Below are positions 28,076 through 36,893 of a stretch of 64,000 bases of DNA, in pieces. Under the pieces are notes generated by a model. That model had not been told where the DNA came from and made no database searches. It saw nothing but the letters and a program-made list of their open reading frames with translations. Both the position numbers and the translations under genes were made by a program. The DNA is from Roseibium sp. HPY-6 (lineage in GTDB: Bacteria > Pseudomonadota > Alphaproteobacteria > Rhizobiales > Stappiaceae): assembly GCF_040530035.1 (NCBI RefSeq), contig NZ_JBEWCD010000002.1, positions 2,587,793 through 2,651,792 on the forward strand. Direction: 5' to 3'. Position 1 is the first letter of the stretch. Each line of letters opens with the position of its first letter.

Positions 28076-28855
28076 TTATTTGGAAAGCTTGTATTTCTCG
28101 GCTTTAACAACAAGCGGTCCGAACGGCGCTGTAATGCTCGCTCTAAGGGGTACCAGGAACGGCTTGTCGCCGACGGGTGCAAGCCAGATTTCCATCGACT
28201 TGTTCTTGGCAAGTTCCTGGATCGTCTTTCGTTTGGGCCTGTGGCCGGCAACAGGTTCATAGCGGGCTCTGCAAACCAGCACTTCGCCCTTGAAGCGCCC
28301 GTCAGCAGTTCTGGCATTCCGCTTCGACTTGTAGCTCAGGTGAACGTTGTAGCGTTCCTTGCCGTCAAAGAGGGAAAGCGTTCGATTGCAGCTCTCTTTT
28401 GCGAGACCCTTGGGCGCTGGAAAAACGGCCGCGGTCAACGGGTCGAGCACGTTTTTCAGGTGATCTTTAGTCACCTTGATGCGCTCGTTCATGCGATCCT
28501 GGGGTGGGTTCACAGCGACCTTCTTCAGCGCACCCTTGCGCATTTGCATTGTGATCGTGCCCGTCTCGTCCTCACTGTTGACGTCGAGCGCGAAGTTTTT
28601 GGGAGAAAGCCGACCGCCGGTGTTGTCACCGCGCACGCTTACATTTCCCTTGCCGTCTGAAACCAGCTTGCCGAACGCCGCCGTCCCACCGCTCGCATCA
28701 ATGGAATAGGACGTGTCGTCCAGATCCACGTTCAGAACACCGGAGCCAATCGGTAGGCCCACAGCATAAAGCTTGTATTTCATGTAAAGATCAGCCGATG
28801 AGGCCTGGCTTGTTGTCAGGGCAATTGCAAAGGCAGAAAGCAGAAATGAGCGCAT
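28076..28855 (-). CDS. DUF3108 periplasmic protein
   Basis: About 259 residues with a cleavable signal peptide (MRSFLLSAFAIALTTSQASSA). The mature domain is a beta-rich DUF3108 module with two cysteines (KESCNRTLS and VLVCRARYEP), the spacing seen where a disulfide is likely. The function is unknown; the family is common in the alphaproteobacterial periplasm. The ATG at 28855 gives the best signal peptide, and another lies four codons upstream. It is preceded by pyrC' and followed by plsY on the same strand with gaps of about 130-160 nt. Confidence 0.85.
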   Translation of the reverse strand: MRSFLLSAFAIALTTSQASSADLYMKYKLYAVGLPIGSGVLNVDLDDTSYSIDASGGTAAFGKLVSDGKGNVSVRGDNTGGRLSPKNFALDVNSEDETGTITMQMRKGALKKVAVNPPQDRMNERIKVTKDHLKNVLDPLTAAVFPAPKGLAKESCNRTLSLFDGKERYNVHLSYKSKRNARTADGRFKGEVLVCRARYEPVAGHRPKRKTIQELAKNKSMEIWLAPVGDKPFLVPLRASITAPFGPLVVKAEKYKLSK

Positions 28856-28985
28856 ATACGAGTCCATTCATGGTCACTATTCGCGCCACAAAAAGAAGGC
28901 ATATGACGCGAGGTCTTATGCTGCATCCAATACGATCCCGCCTGAACGCAATCTGAATGCCTTATTCAGCCCGCTGCCGGGGTAC

Positions 28986-30287
28986 TCAGGCGTACTTATA
29001 GACGGTTTTTCCCGCAACCACCGTCTGAATAACGCGCCCTGAAAAACGGGCGTCCTCAAAGGGCGTATTTTTCGACCGCGACCGGATCGCGCTTTTTTCC
29101 AGAACCCAGGGGCGTTCCAGATCGAATACCGCAATGTCCGCAGGCGCCCCTTTGGAGAGGCGGCCTGTTTCCAGTCCGAGCCTGTCCGCCGGCCGGCTGG
29201 TCATTGAACCAAGAAGCGTTACGAGATCGACCTGTTCGGAATGATGAAGCCGCAAGGCAGCTGCGAGCAACGTTTCAAGCCCGATCGCACCGTCCTCGGC
29301 TTCCGCCCAGGGATGACGTTTGGTTTCCACATCCTGCGGGTCATGATTGGAGCAGATAATGTCGATCGTTCCGTCCGCCACGGCGGCAATCATGGCCTGG
29401 CGATCGTCTTCATCGCGAAGCGGTGGCGACATCTTGAAAAAGGTGCGGTAGGCACCGATGTCGTTCTCGTTGTGGGTGAGGTGGTTGATCGAGATACCGG
29501 CGGTTATGTCCAAACCTCGCGCCTTGCCCGTGCGCATAACGTCGGCACTGTCCGATGTGGAGATCAGGTTCGCGTGGTACTTGCCCTTCGACATGCCAAC
29601 AAGGCGCAGGTCCCGTTCCAGCATGATGATTTCGGCTTCCCGAGGCACGCCGGAAAGACCTTTCCAGCTTGCGTTGAGGCCGGCATTCATGACACCACCG
29701 GCAAGGTCCGGATCTTCCGCATGGTGGATGACAAGTGCATCGAAATCGCGGGCGTAGGTCATCATGCGCCGCATCACCTGCGCATTCTTGACGGAGCTGT
29801 GCCCGCTGGTGAAAGCGACCGCGCCAGCCTCTTTCAAGAGGCCGATCTCGGTCATTTCATTGCCTTCCAGCCCTTTGGTGAGGGCGGCAAGAGGATGAAC
29901 GTTCACGATCGCCGTATCGCGGGCGCGCCGCAGGATGAAGTCGACGAGGGCAGGGTCATCAATGATCGGGTCCGTGTCCGGCATGGTGCAGATCGTGGTC
30001 ACACCGCCTGCTGCGGCCGCTTGTGACGCACTTGCAAGCGTTTCGCGATGTTCTGCACCCGGCTCTCCGACGGAGACGCACATGTCGATCAGGCCCGGGC
30101 AGGCTATTGCACCCTTGCAATCCACGATTTCCGCGCCGTAGGGCGCACCCTGATTGGCTGCTTCCGGCCCGGCAGCGAGGATGGTGCCGTCTGCGATAAT
30201 GATTGATCCCGGAGCATCCAGCTCTCGTGCCGGATCGATCACCCTGGCATTGGAGAGTACCAGAGGTCTTGGAGTATCAAGTGCCAC
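28986..30287 (-). CDS. pyrC: Dihydroorotase-like protein PyrC', probably non-catalytic
   Basis: A 433-residue amidohydrolase-fold protein of the class I dihydroorotase family, but the metal ligands are gone. The usual HxHxRE after the first strand reads MCVSVGEPG. The later His of HxST reads ANLISTSDS, PHH reads INHL, and the metal Asp of TDHAP reads CSNHDPQ. This matches the inactive PyrC' (PyrX) that associates with aspartate carbamoyltransferase in Pseudomonas and many Rhizobiales, where a separate active enzyme makes dihydroorotate. The start is GTG with GAGGGAA, 13 nt after the pyrB stop, so it is an operon partner of pyrB. Confidence 0.9.
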   Translation of the reverse strand: MALDTPRPLVLSNARVIDPARELDAPGSIIIADGTILAAGPEAANQGAPYGAEIVDCKGAIACPGLIDMCVSVGEPGAEHRETLASASQAAAAGGVTTICTMPDTDPIIDDPALVDFILRRARDTAIVNVHPLAALTKGLEGNEMTEIGLLKEAGAVAFTSGHSSVKNAQVMRRMMTYARDFDALVIHHAEDPDLAGGVMNAGLNASWKGLSGVPREAEIIMLERDLRLVGMSKGKYHANLISTSDSADVMRTGKARGLDITAGISINHLTHNENDIGAYRTFFKMSPPLRDEDDRQAMIAAVADGTIDIICSNHDPQDVETKRHPWAEAEDGAIGLETLLAAALRLHHSEQVDLVTLLGSMTSRPADRLGLETGRLSKGAPADIAVFDLERPWVLEKSAIRSRSKNTPFEDARFSGRVIQTVVAGKTVYKYA

Positions 30288-30299
30288 GATTGGTTCCCT

Positions 30300-31256
30300 C
30301 TAGTGGTTCGGCAGATTGGCCGCAAGCGCTTCAAGGACCGCCATGCGGACAGCGACCCCCATCTCGACCTGCTCCCGTATAAGGCTTTGTGGCCCGTCGG
30401 CAATGGAAGCGTCGATCTCGACACCGCGGTTCATGGGGCCTGGATGCATGACGAGGGCATCGTCGCGCGCAAAGGCCAGCTTTTCCGCATCGAGACCATA
30501 GTAGCGGTAGTATTCGCGAACCGACGGCACGAACGCGCCGTTCATACGTTCACGCTGAAGGCGCAGCATCATGACGATATCAGCTCCCTTGAGGCCCTCG
30601 CGCATGTCGCTGAAGACTTCGACCCCCATCTTGGCGATCCCTGATGGCAGCAGCGTCGAGGGCGCGATTACCCGCACGCGTGCGCCGAGTGCGTTGAGGA
30701 GAATGATGTTCGATCTGGCGACCCGGGAATGTGCAATGTCTCCGCAAATGGCGACCGTCAGGCGTGCGATCTTGCCCCGGTGCCTCCGGATTGTCAGCGC
30801 GTCAAGAAGCGCCTGCGTTGGATGCTCGTGCGGTCCGTCTCCCGCATTGACCACGGAACAGCCAACCTTGCGGGCCAGCAGGTGAACGGCTCCGGCCGCG
30901 TGGTGCCGGACCACGAGGAGGTCCGGATGCATCGCATTCAGCGTCGCCGCGGTGTCGATCAGTGTCTCACCCTTTTTGACTGAGGACTGAGAGACCGCCA
31001 TGTTCATGACATCGGCACCGAGCCGCTTGCCGGCGAGCTCGAACGAGCTTTGAGTCCGGGTGGAGTTTTCGAAAAACAGGTTGATCTGGGTGCGGCCGTG
31101 TAGGACCTGCTTCCGCTTGTTCACTTGTCTGGAAACCTCTACGGCTTCCTCGGCACGGTCCAGGAGACCCAGAATTTCGTGGGGGTGAAGACCCTCTATG
31201 CCCAGCAAATGACGATGGGGATAAGGGCTGTCTCGATGGGGATCTGTCGCGGTCAT
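30300..31256 (-). CDS. pyrB: Aspartate carbamoyltransferase catalytic chain
   Basis: About 318 residues. The carbamoyl-phosphate loop is [15 protein letters not shown], followed by SVKKGETL (mobile Ser/Lys loop), [26 protein letters not shown], the aspartate loop MMLRLQRER and [11 protein letters not shown]. It forms N-carbamoyl-aspartate in pyrimidine synthesis. The ATG at 31256 is chosen, since homology starts soon after; ATG 31265 and 31295 are in frame, and none has a strong ribosome site. It is the first gene of pyrB-pyrC'. No attenuator hairpin was found ahead of it. Confidence 0.94.
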   Translation of the reverse strand: MTATDPHRDSPYPHRHLLGIEGLHPHEILGLLDRAEEAVEVSRQVNKRKQVLHGRTQINLFFENSTRTQSSFELAGKRLGADVMNMAVSQSSVKKGETLIDTAATLNAMHPDLLVVRHHAAGAVHLLARKVGCSVVNAGDGPHEHPTQALLDALTIRRHRGKIARLTVAICGDIAHSRVARSNIILLNALGARVRVIAPSTLLPSGIAKMGVEVFSDMREGLKGADIVMMLRLQRERMNGAFVPSVREYYRYYGLDAEKLAFARDDALVMHPGPMNRGVEIDASIADGPQSLIREQVEMGVAVRMAVLEALAANLPNH

Positions 31257-31425
31257 CGAGACCATTGCTATAGGGCCAATCGCGAGTGCGTACAAGAGAC
31301 GAAATCAACTCATGCCCGCTGTCCACATGACAGTCAAATATTTGAACGAAAGGACAAAAACAGGTTGTGCCGGATCGCAGTCGAGCGACTGCAGGCCAAT
31401 TTTCAGTCTGGCCTGAGAGCTTTGT

Positions 31426-31911
31426 CTACTCGGCGTTCGATATGAACCCCAAACGGTCCAGAAACCCTTGAAGAATATAGGCTGCTGCCATCTTGTCGAC
31501 GACTTCGGCCCGCTTGGCGCGGCTGGAATCGGCTTCAAGGAGCGTGCGTGTCACCGCCGCAGTCGAAAGGCGTTCGTCCCAATAGGTTATTGGAAGCTCT
31601 GTTTTCTGTGACAGGTTCCTGGCAAAGGCACGCGTCGCCTGCGCGCGTGGTCCCTCGCTGCCATCCATGTTCAAAGGCAGGCCAAGCACGATCCCGCCGA
31701 CATTCTGTGCGTCGCAGATCTCAAGCAGCTTTTCCGCATCGATTGTGAATTTCTTTCGTCTGATGGTCTCCATCGGGGTCGCAATGCCGCGGCCAAGATC
31801 GGAAAGGGCAAGGCCGATGGTCTTGGTGCCGAGATCAAGGCCGATCAGACGCGTGTTTGGCGGCAGGACGGCGAGAAAGTCTTCGAGCGGAAGTGCGGGA
31901 TCATTTGCCAT
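31426..31911 (-). CDS. ruvX: YqgF/RuvX family putative Holliday junction resolvase / pre-16S rRNA nuclease
   Basis: A 161-residue RNase H-fold nuclease. It has [17 protein letters not shown] (first catalytic Asp), [23 protein letters not shown] (second acidic region), [16 protein letters not shown] and [16 protein letters not shown] (last Asp). The E. coli relative processes the 5' end of 16S rRNA, and junction resolution is also reported for the family. AAGG precedes the ATG. It lies 169 nt upstream of pyrB, a conserved neighbourhood. Confidence 0.93.
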   Translation of the reverse strand: MANDPALPLEDFLAVLPPNTRLIGLDLGTKTIGLALSDLGRGIATPMETIRRKKFTIDAEKLLEICDAQNVGGIVLGLPLNMDGSEGPRAQATRAFARNLSQKTELPITYWDERLSTAAVTRTLLEADSSRAKRAEVVDKMAAAYILQGFLDRLGFISNAE

Positions 31912-32054
31912 GACCGGGCCTTATCAGGGTGCATTGAAAAAAACCAGTTCAAGCAGATGCGAAAAAGCGTGCGTAGCGGCCTGTCCGGTCCTTGCGGTTT
32001 ACCGGTGAGAGCCTATTGTCGCGGAACGGTTCCTTGTTTTTTCGGGAGGTTTTG

Positions 32055-32759
32055 ATGCAGCTAACATGGTATGGGCATTCCGCCTTCAAGATTGAATTTG
32101 CTGACACATCTATCCTGTTCGATCCGTTTCTGAACGGAAATCCCTCCTTTCCGCAGGATCTCTCCGTAGATCAGGTTGGTGAGGGCGTAACGCACGTGAT
32201 CCTGACGCACGGACATGATGATCATGTCGGAGATTCGATCGAGATCCTTAAGAAAACCGGTGCTCAGCTCATCTCGAATTTCGAGATCTGCATGTGGGCC
32301 AGCCGTCAGGGCGTTGAGAACTTCTCCCCGATGAACACCGGTGGCATGGTGGATACCGGTTCCTTCAAGGTTGCGCTGACCAAGGCGGAGCATTCTTCGT
32401 CGAAACAAAGCGACGGTGAAGCAATTTACCTCGGCAATCCGCACGGCGTCATTGTCGAAGTCCCCGGAAAGAAGGTCCTTTACCACATGGGTGACACGGA
32501 CATTTTCTCCGACATGGCACTCATCAACGAGATTTACCGCCCGAAAGTCGGAATTGTTCCAATCGGCGACAGGTTCACCATGGGTGGCAAAGTTGCCGCA
32601 ATGGCGTGTACGCGCTTCTTCGAGTTCGACACGATCGTGCCCTGCCATTATGGCACGTTTCCAATTATCGACGAGACGCCGGACACATTTCATGCTGCCA
32701 TGGGGCCCGAGGCCGGCAAGGTCACGACCATGAGCCCCGGATCGAGCATTGACCTTTGA
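32055..32759 (+). CDS. UPF0173 metal-dependent hydrolase
   Basis: A 234-residue metallo-beta-lactamase-fold protein. It has the HxHxDH motif (LTHGHDDHVGD), an earlier WYGHSAF typical of UPF0173, KAEHSSSKQSDG and a final VPCHYGTFP histidine. All metal ligands appear present. The substrate is unknown. The start is the ATG at 32055 preceded by GGGAGG; the frame extends upstream to 31992 without one. The next gene begins within 3 nt of its stop, so the two are probably co-transcribed. Confidence 0.88.
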   Translation: MQLTWYGHSAFKIEFADTSILFDPFLNGNPSFPQDLSVDQVGEGVTHVILTHGHDDHVGDSIEILKKTGAQLISNFEICMWASRQGVENFSPMNTGGMVDTGSFKVALTKAEHSSSKQSDGEAIYLGNPHGVIVEVPGKKVLYHMGDTDIFSDMALINEIYRPKVGIVPIGDRFTMGGKVAAMACTRFFEFDTIVPCHYGTFPIIDETPDTFHAAMGPEAGKVTTMSPGSSIDL

Positions 32760-32761
32760 AC

Positions 32762-33340
32762 ATGTCGAAGACACACATGACCCCAAATCGCCTCCGAGCT
32801 TTCGGTAGTTTCTTGTTGCTGGCCTTCGGAATTGCGGCCTTGCCCGCGCATGCCGCTGACAAGTCAATTCTCCCTTCCAACAAACCAGCTCCGTCTTTAC
32901 CTGCGGAAAAGCCGGAGGCCTCCGGACTGACCAACGCGGCAGCGAACCAGCACGACCACAGCCCTTACGACAAGGTTCGTGAGGTCTTTTCCGGAGACCT
33001 CACAATTGCCGGCGAAAAAGTCGTTTTTCCGCAGCAGAACCCTTCAGTCCGGGCGATTGTCGTCACGATGGATCCGGGGGAGCGGACGGTCTGGCATCAA
33101 CACGGAGCGCCGCTGTTTGCCTATATTCTGGAAGGTGAAGTGACTGTGACATATGACGGCATTGGCAAGAAGCTCCTCCGCGAAGGGGAAGGTCTGCTGG
33201 AGGCCATGACAGTGACGCACCAGGGTGAGAATACTGGGCAGGGCCCTGCGAAAATTCTGGCCGTCTTTCTGCTTGGCGACGACGGCGAGCCTGTCACGGA
33301 AGAAGCCCCCCCGGGAGCGGAGCAAAAGAAAATCCAGTAG
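32762..33340 (+). CDS. Exported cupin-domain protein
   Basis: A 192-residue protein with an N-terminal signal peptide ending LPAHAAD, a Pro/Ser-rich spacer (to about residue 65), then a single cupin domain. Motif 1 is GERTVWHQHGAPLFAYILEGEVTV (His residues for metal). Motif 2, GEGLLEAMTVTHQGENTG, keeps the last His. The tail is acidic. It is probably periplasmic. The role and ligand are unknown. The start at 32762 lies 2 nt after the UPF0173 stop; ATG 32777 and TTG 32756 are alternatives. Confidence 0.82.
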   Translation: MSKTHMTPNRLRAFGSFLLLAFGIAALPAHAADKSILPSNKPAPSLPAEKPEASGLTNAAANQHDHSPYDKVREVFSGDLTIAGEKVVFPQQNPSVRAIVVTMDPGERTVWHQHGAPLFAYILEGEVTVTYDGIGKKLLREGEGLLEAMTVTHQGENTGQGPAKILAVFLLGDDGEPVTEEAPPGAEQKKIQ

Positions 33341-33612
33341 ATCTGGCCGCTCACAAGAATAACCGCCGTTGCTGAAGCCGATGCTGCGTGGCCTGGCGCA
33401 ACGATTGCCGTTCAGCTGTTATGCGAGGATGTTCATTTACCCGGGCGGCGGCTTCGGACGTCTCAAAACATGAAAAATTTCTAATGCAAATCGGGCCCAC
33501 ATGAACAAAGTTTCACGGGTATTGCAGAACCGCGCACTTATCTCATTCGGTAAGGCGCCGGGAAGATGGATGTGATCCAACGCGGGCGCAGATTATCTCG
33601 GAGGATACGCTC

Positions 33613-34536
33613 GTGCATCTGGTCAAGTCGGACAGTCTTATCGAACGCGGATTGAACGCCGCCGAATACAATATTTTCGAACAAAACCGGATCTGGGCTC
33701 GATACGCCAATGAGAAGCCTGATGTGGCGGCGAGCCTCATGCGAACAATCCGGGCTATTCATTCCAGAGTTGCTTCAGACCACGAGCTTTCGGCTTTGTC
33801 GATCGGAGCGGCCAACGAGCCTCAGTTCCGGATATTGCAGGCCGCGTGTCAACAAGGGCTTTGGCTCTATGATATCGACGGCGCTGCGCTTGCCACACTT
33901 CAGGAGCGGCTTATGCGCCAACAACTGGAGAACGTGCATCTTGTCCAAGGCGACTACACAAAAGACTTTCAAAACAGCGCCGTCGCCAAGAGGTCGCTGG
34001 AAACGCTGTTGAACGGCCAACGTCAGGATCTGATTACGCTGCACCACAGTCTCTATTACTCGCCTGCCTGTGATTGGCCGAATTTGATCCGCGCACTCTA
34101 TGACGAGGTGCTTGCCGAAAACGGAGCCATGCATCTGGTAATGATGTCAGCCCGTGAGACGAGGCCGTTCACGACCACCTGGCTTTACAACCACTTTGCC
34201 GGCAAGTTTTTCGGAAGCTCGACGGACCAGGACCTGCTCGGTCTCCGGCATGAAATGAGCTTCGACACGGCGTTGAAAAACAGCGAAATCGTTTCGGAAA
34301 TGCGCCAGGTGAAATTCTGGGTCGACGACTTCGATCTCTTCATGTCCGTCATTTGGATGATACTGCTCTACCCACAGGGACACGCCTACACCTTGGAGCA
34401 GCGGATCGAGATTACCGAGTTCGTGATAGAACACTTCTGGATACCGAAACGCCCGCTCGTCCAGACACAGGACTATGTGACGCTGCACAAACTGGGTCCG
34501 GTCAAAGGACGCGCGACTTACTGCGGCTGCTTTTGA
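33613..34536 (+). CDS. Class I SAM-dependent methyltransferase-like protein
   Basis: A 307-residue protein of uncertain family. LSIGAANEPQFRIL followed by LWLYDIDGAAL resembles a degenerate motif I (GxGxG) and the acidic end of strand 2 in Rossmann methyltransferases. VQGDY and LITLHHSLYYSP fit motifs II and IV. The C-terminus is YCGCF, an unusual Cys-rich end. The start is GTG at 33613 with GGAGG eight bases upstream, a clear ribosome site. The gene stands alone: 272 bp before it, where nothing is evident, and 383 bp after it. Confidence 0.65.
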   Translation: MHLVKSDSLIERGLNAAEYNIFEQNRIWARYANEKPDVAASLMRTIRAIHSRVASDHELSALSIGAANEPQFRILQAACQQGLWLYDIDGAALATLQERLMRQQLENVHLVQGDYTKDFQNSAVAKRSLETLLNGQRQDLITLHHSLYYSPACDWPNLIRALYDEVLAENGAMHLVMMSARETRPFTTTWLYNHFAGKFFGSSTDQDLLGLRHEMSFDTALKNSEIVSEMRQVKFWVDDFDLFMSVIWMILLYPQGHAYTLEQRIEITEFVIEHFWIPKRPLVQTQDYVTLHKLGPVKGRATYCGCF

Positions 34537-34919
34537 TGGCCTTCGAGGGGTAATACCAAGCTCAAGAAACAAGAACCGATCTGACCGGGTTCGAAGGCTG
34601 TTCGGCAAGAAGCAGGTTGCAGGGCGATATGGTTTATCGCCCAAAATCTGCGACGCGGCAGAAAAGCCTTTAAACATGGCTTTTGGTGACCTGTTTCGGC
34701 TCTCCGGAGGCGTTGCCTTGTTTGAACGGCCAACCAGGCCGTCCTGCACAAAGCGCCTTGCCGGAAACCGGAACAGCGCCATCAGATAGGTCCTTATTTC
34801 TTGAGATTGGTATAGGTCTTGCTCGGCCGCAAGAACCGAAGGTTTTGCGGCCACTTAGCTATCGCTTTGTATTCGGCGCGGGCATCCTTGCCCAGTTCAA
34901 CTCTAAGAAGGTTTGCCGC
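34537..34919. other. 383-bp gap between convergent genes with one hairpin
   Basis: The stretch lies between the methyltransferase (plus) and the transglycosylase (minus). The only structure seen is GGCCGCAA-g-AACC (34825-34837) pairing with GGTTTTGCGGCC (34841-34852), a 12-bp stem with one bulged G and a GAA loop. It is a possible terminator without a clear T-tract. No coding frame is convincing. Confidence 0.5.
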
Positions 34920-36116
34920 TTACAGGCTGTTGAGAAGGGCTGGGGTCGGCCAGGCATCTGCCGGCATGCCGAGCTTTTGTTGCATGTCCTGAACGGCCGC
35001 TCTTGTTCCGGCACCCAAAATGCCGTCGATCTTGCCGACGTCATAGCCCTTGGCGCGGAGCTTCGTTTGAAGCTGCTTCATCTGCGCATCATTGAGTCCC
35101 TGGTCCGGATTACCCGCATTGTAGCGCGGAGCGCCGGCAAGACGCGTTGCGAAATAGGCCGCAGACGTCGTGTAAATAAGCGACTGGTTCCATTCCAGGT
35201 AGATATTGAAATTCGGATAGGCCAGGAAGGCGGGACCCTTCCGCCCCTGCGGAAGAAGAAGTGACGCCGGAAGGTTGGACGATATCTGTCCCCAGCGCGG
35301 CTGAATGCCAAGCGCCGCCCAATCGCTTCCTGATTTGGTTTTTCCAAGGCCCGTTTCGATCCAGTTCAGATTTTGTGGAACGGTGACCTCCTGCAGCCAG
35401 GGCTCACCATTGCGCCACCCCAAGTGGTCGATGAACGCGCCGGCTGTCAGGATCGCGTCGGGAGCGCTTTGCTTCAGCTTGACGTGCCCGTCGCCGTCGC
35501 CATCGCGCCCGAACTTGATGATGTCTTCAGGCAGCATCTGCACCATGCCGATTTCGCCTGCCCAAGCGCCCGTGGTGCGCTGCGGATCGAGATCCCCGTT
35601 CTGCACCATTTCGATCGCTGAAATCAGTTGCGGACGAAACAGCTCCGGACGGCGGCAGTCATGTGCAAGCGTCGCCAGCGCGTTGACGGTGTTGAAATCG
35701 CCCTGAACCGCGCCAAAGTCGGTTTCCAGTGCCCAGAACGCGGTAATCACGGGAGCCGGTACACCATATTCGTTCTCGGTACGCTGAAAGATGCCGGCAT
35801 GTTTCTGCATATTCGCCGCGCCGTTTTTCATGCGGTAGCTGGAGATGACGCGTTTTGAAAAATCCAGGAACGTCATCTTGAAGACACCCTGCGCCCGATC
35901 TCGCGAGAGAACCTTCTGGTCAATCCGCGCCCCGCCGAGCGTGCGGTCTGCAGCATTCGCCGAAAGTCCCTTTGCGACAGCTTCCTGCTTGACCCCAGCC
36001 AGGAACTGACGGAAATCGCCGCCGCATTGCTGCGCGTATGCGGATGACAGCGTCAGGCAAAGTCCGGCGACAAGTCCAGTGGTGAATTTGAACGCAAAAG
36101 GTATTCGGCGGGTCAT
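34920..36116 (-). CDS. Lytic murein transglycosylase, MltB family
   Basis: A 398-residue exported protein. The signal peptide is about residues 1-28 (ending SSAYAQ). A catalytic domain follows with YGVPAPVITAFWALETDFG, where the Glu after AL is the general acid, and WAGEIGMVQMLPEDIIKF plus DHLGWRNGEPW. The C-terminal part (last 60 residues) is a PG_binding_1 domain (MKQLQTKLRAKGYDVGKIDG). It cleaves peptidoglycan to 1,6-anhydro products. The ATG at 36116 has AGGA seven bases upstream. First of three envelope-related minus-strand genes. Confidence 0.9.
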   Translation of the reverse strand: MTRRIPFAFKFTTGLVAGLCLTLSSAYAQQCGGDFRQFLAGVKQEAVAKGLSANAADRTLGGARIDQKVLSRDRAQGVFKMTFLDFSKRVISSYRMKNGAANMQKHAGIFQRTENEYGVPAPVITAFWALETDFGAVQGDFNTVNALATLAHDCRRPELFRPQLISAIEMVQNGDLDPQRTTGAWAGEIGMVQMLPEDIIKFGRDGDGDGHVKLKQSAPDAILTAGAFIDHLGWRNGEPWLQEVTVPQNLNWIETGLGKTKSGSDWAALGIQPRWGQISSNLPASLLLPQGRKGPAFLAYPNFNIYLEWNQSLIYTTSAAYFATRLAGAPRYNAGNPDQGLNDAQMKQLQTKLRAKGYDVGKIDGILGAGTRAAVQDMQQKLGMPADAWPTPALLNSL

Positions 36117-36257
36117 GAAAAGTCCTGTGGTTCCTGATTGCAGCAAATGGGCATCAACGCCCTGAAATTGGCCATAGTTGACTGTGCTTCGCCGACGGCG
36201 TCAACCGATGGGGCAGGCAAAATCAGGCTCATCCACCATCACTGTGGAACACGATTG

Positions 36258-36755
36258 CTACTGGCAGCCACCGAAATCTGAACTGGCGATAATCCCGCCT
36301 TCCGGCGTTCGCTTGAACGGCGCATTGACACGCGCAGAGGATCTGCAATTTGACGAAGGGGCATGGAGACCGGGCGCGGCCGGATAACCTGGCTCTGCGT
36401 AATACGGTGCGGCATTCACCCCGGAGGCTTGCTGTTGGCACATCTGGTAGGCCATGTCGTAAAGCGACTGCCAACCGCCTGGCAGCGAGCCGAGATTGTT
36501 CAGGACGCCAAGAGCGCCGCCTGCGCGCGCGCCGCGGACCGCTCCGGAGGGACCGGCCCAGGCACCGCCCGCAACCGCTCCGGCCATTCCACCGGAAACC
36601 GTATCCCCGACAACATCGCCGTTGCCGACATAGGAGTTTGCATAGTCGGTCGCGTAGACAACGCAGTCGGTGCCGTCAGCTTGCGCGATACCGGGTTGAA
36701 GACATGCCACCGCGAACACCAGGGCGCTGGAACGAAACATGGCTCGCTTGAGCAT
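36258..36755 (-). CDS. Secreted Gly/Ala-rich protein, unknown function
   Basis: A 165-residue protein with a signal peptide ending AQADG. Then comes a Gly-rich repetitive stretch (VGDTVSGGMAGAVAGGAWAG and following), resembling a glycine zipper, and a Pro/Tyr-rich C-terminal part with three cysteines. GGGAGACCC precedes the ATG. Glycine-zipper proteins are often membrane- or wall-associated, which suits the neighbouring transglycosylase and SH3b genes. I do not recognise a named family. Confidence 0.72.
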   Translation of the reverse strand: MLKRAMFRSSALVFAVACLQPGIAQADGTDCVVYATDYANSYVGNGDVVGDTVSGGMAGAVAGGAWAGPSGAVRGARAGGALGVLNNLGSLPGGWQSLYDMAYQMCQQQASGVNAAPYYAEPGYPAAPGLHAPSSNCRSSARVNAPFKRTPEGGIIASSDFGGCQ

Positions 36756-36893
36756 CTCGGGTCTCCCTCAGTTCGTGTCTGCACGTGAATGAGACAGCTC
36801 ACTCCTCCTGAGCTTTGCTGTTCGTAACGTGCGACAAGATCAACCCTAGGGGAGTGGTGTTAACAAGCCTCTACTTGCGCCCGTGACAAGCGA

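Noticed and set aside
34147..34854. Minus-strand frame covering part of the methyltransferase and the gap after it
   Set aside because: Most of it is antisense to the methyltransferase, which has a clear ribosome site. The remainder has no recognisable domain or start signal.
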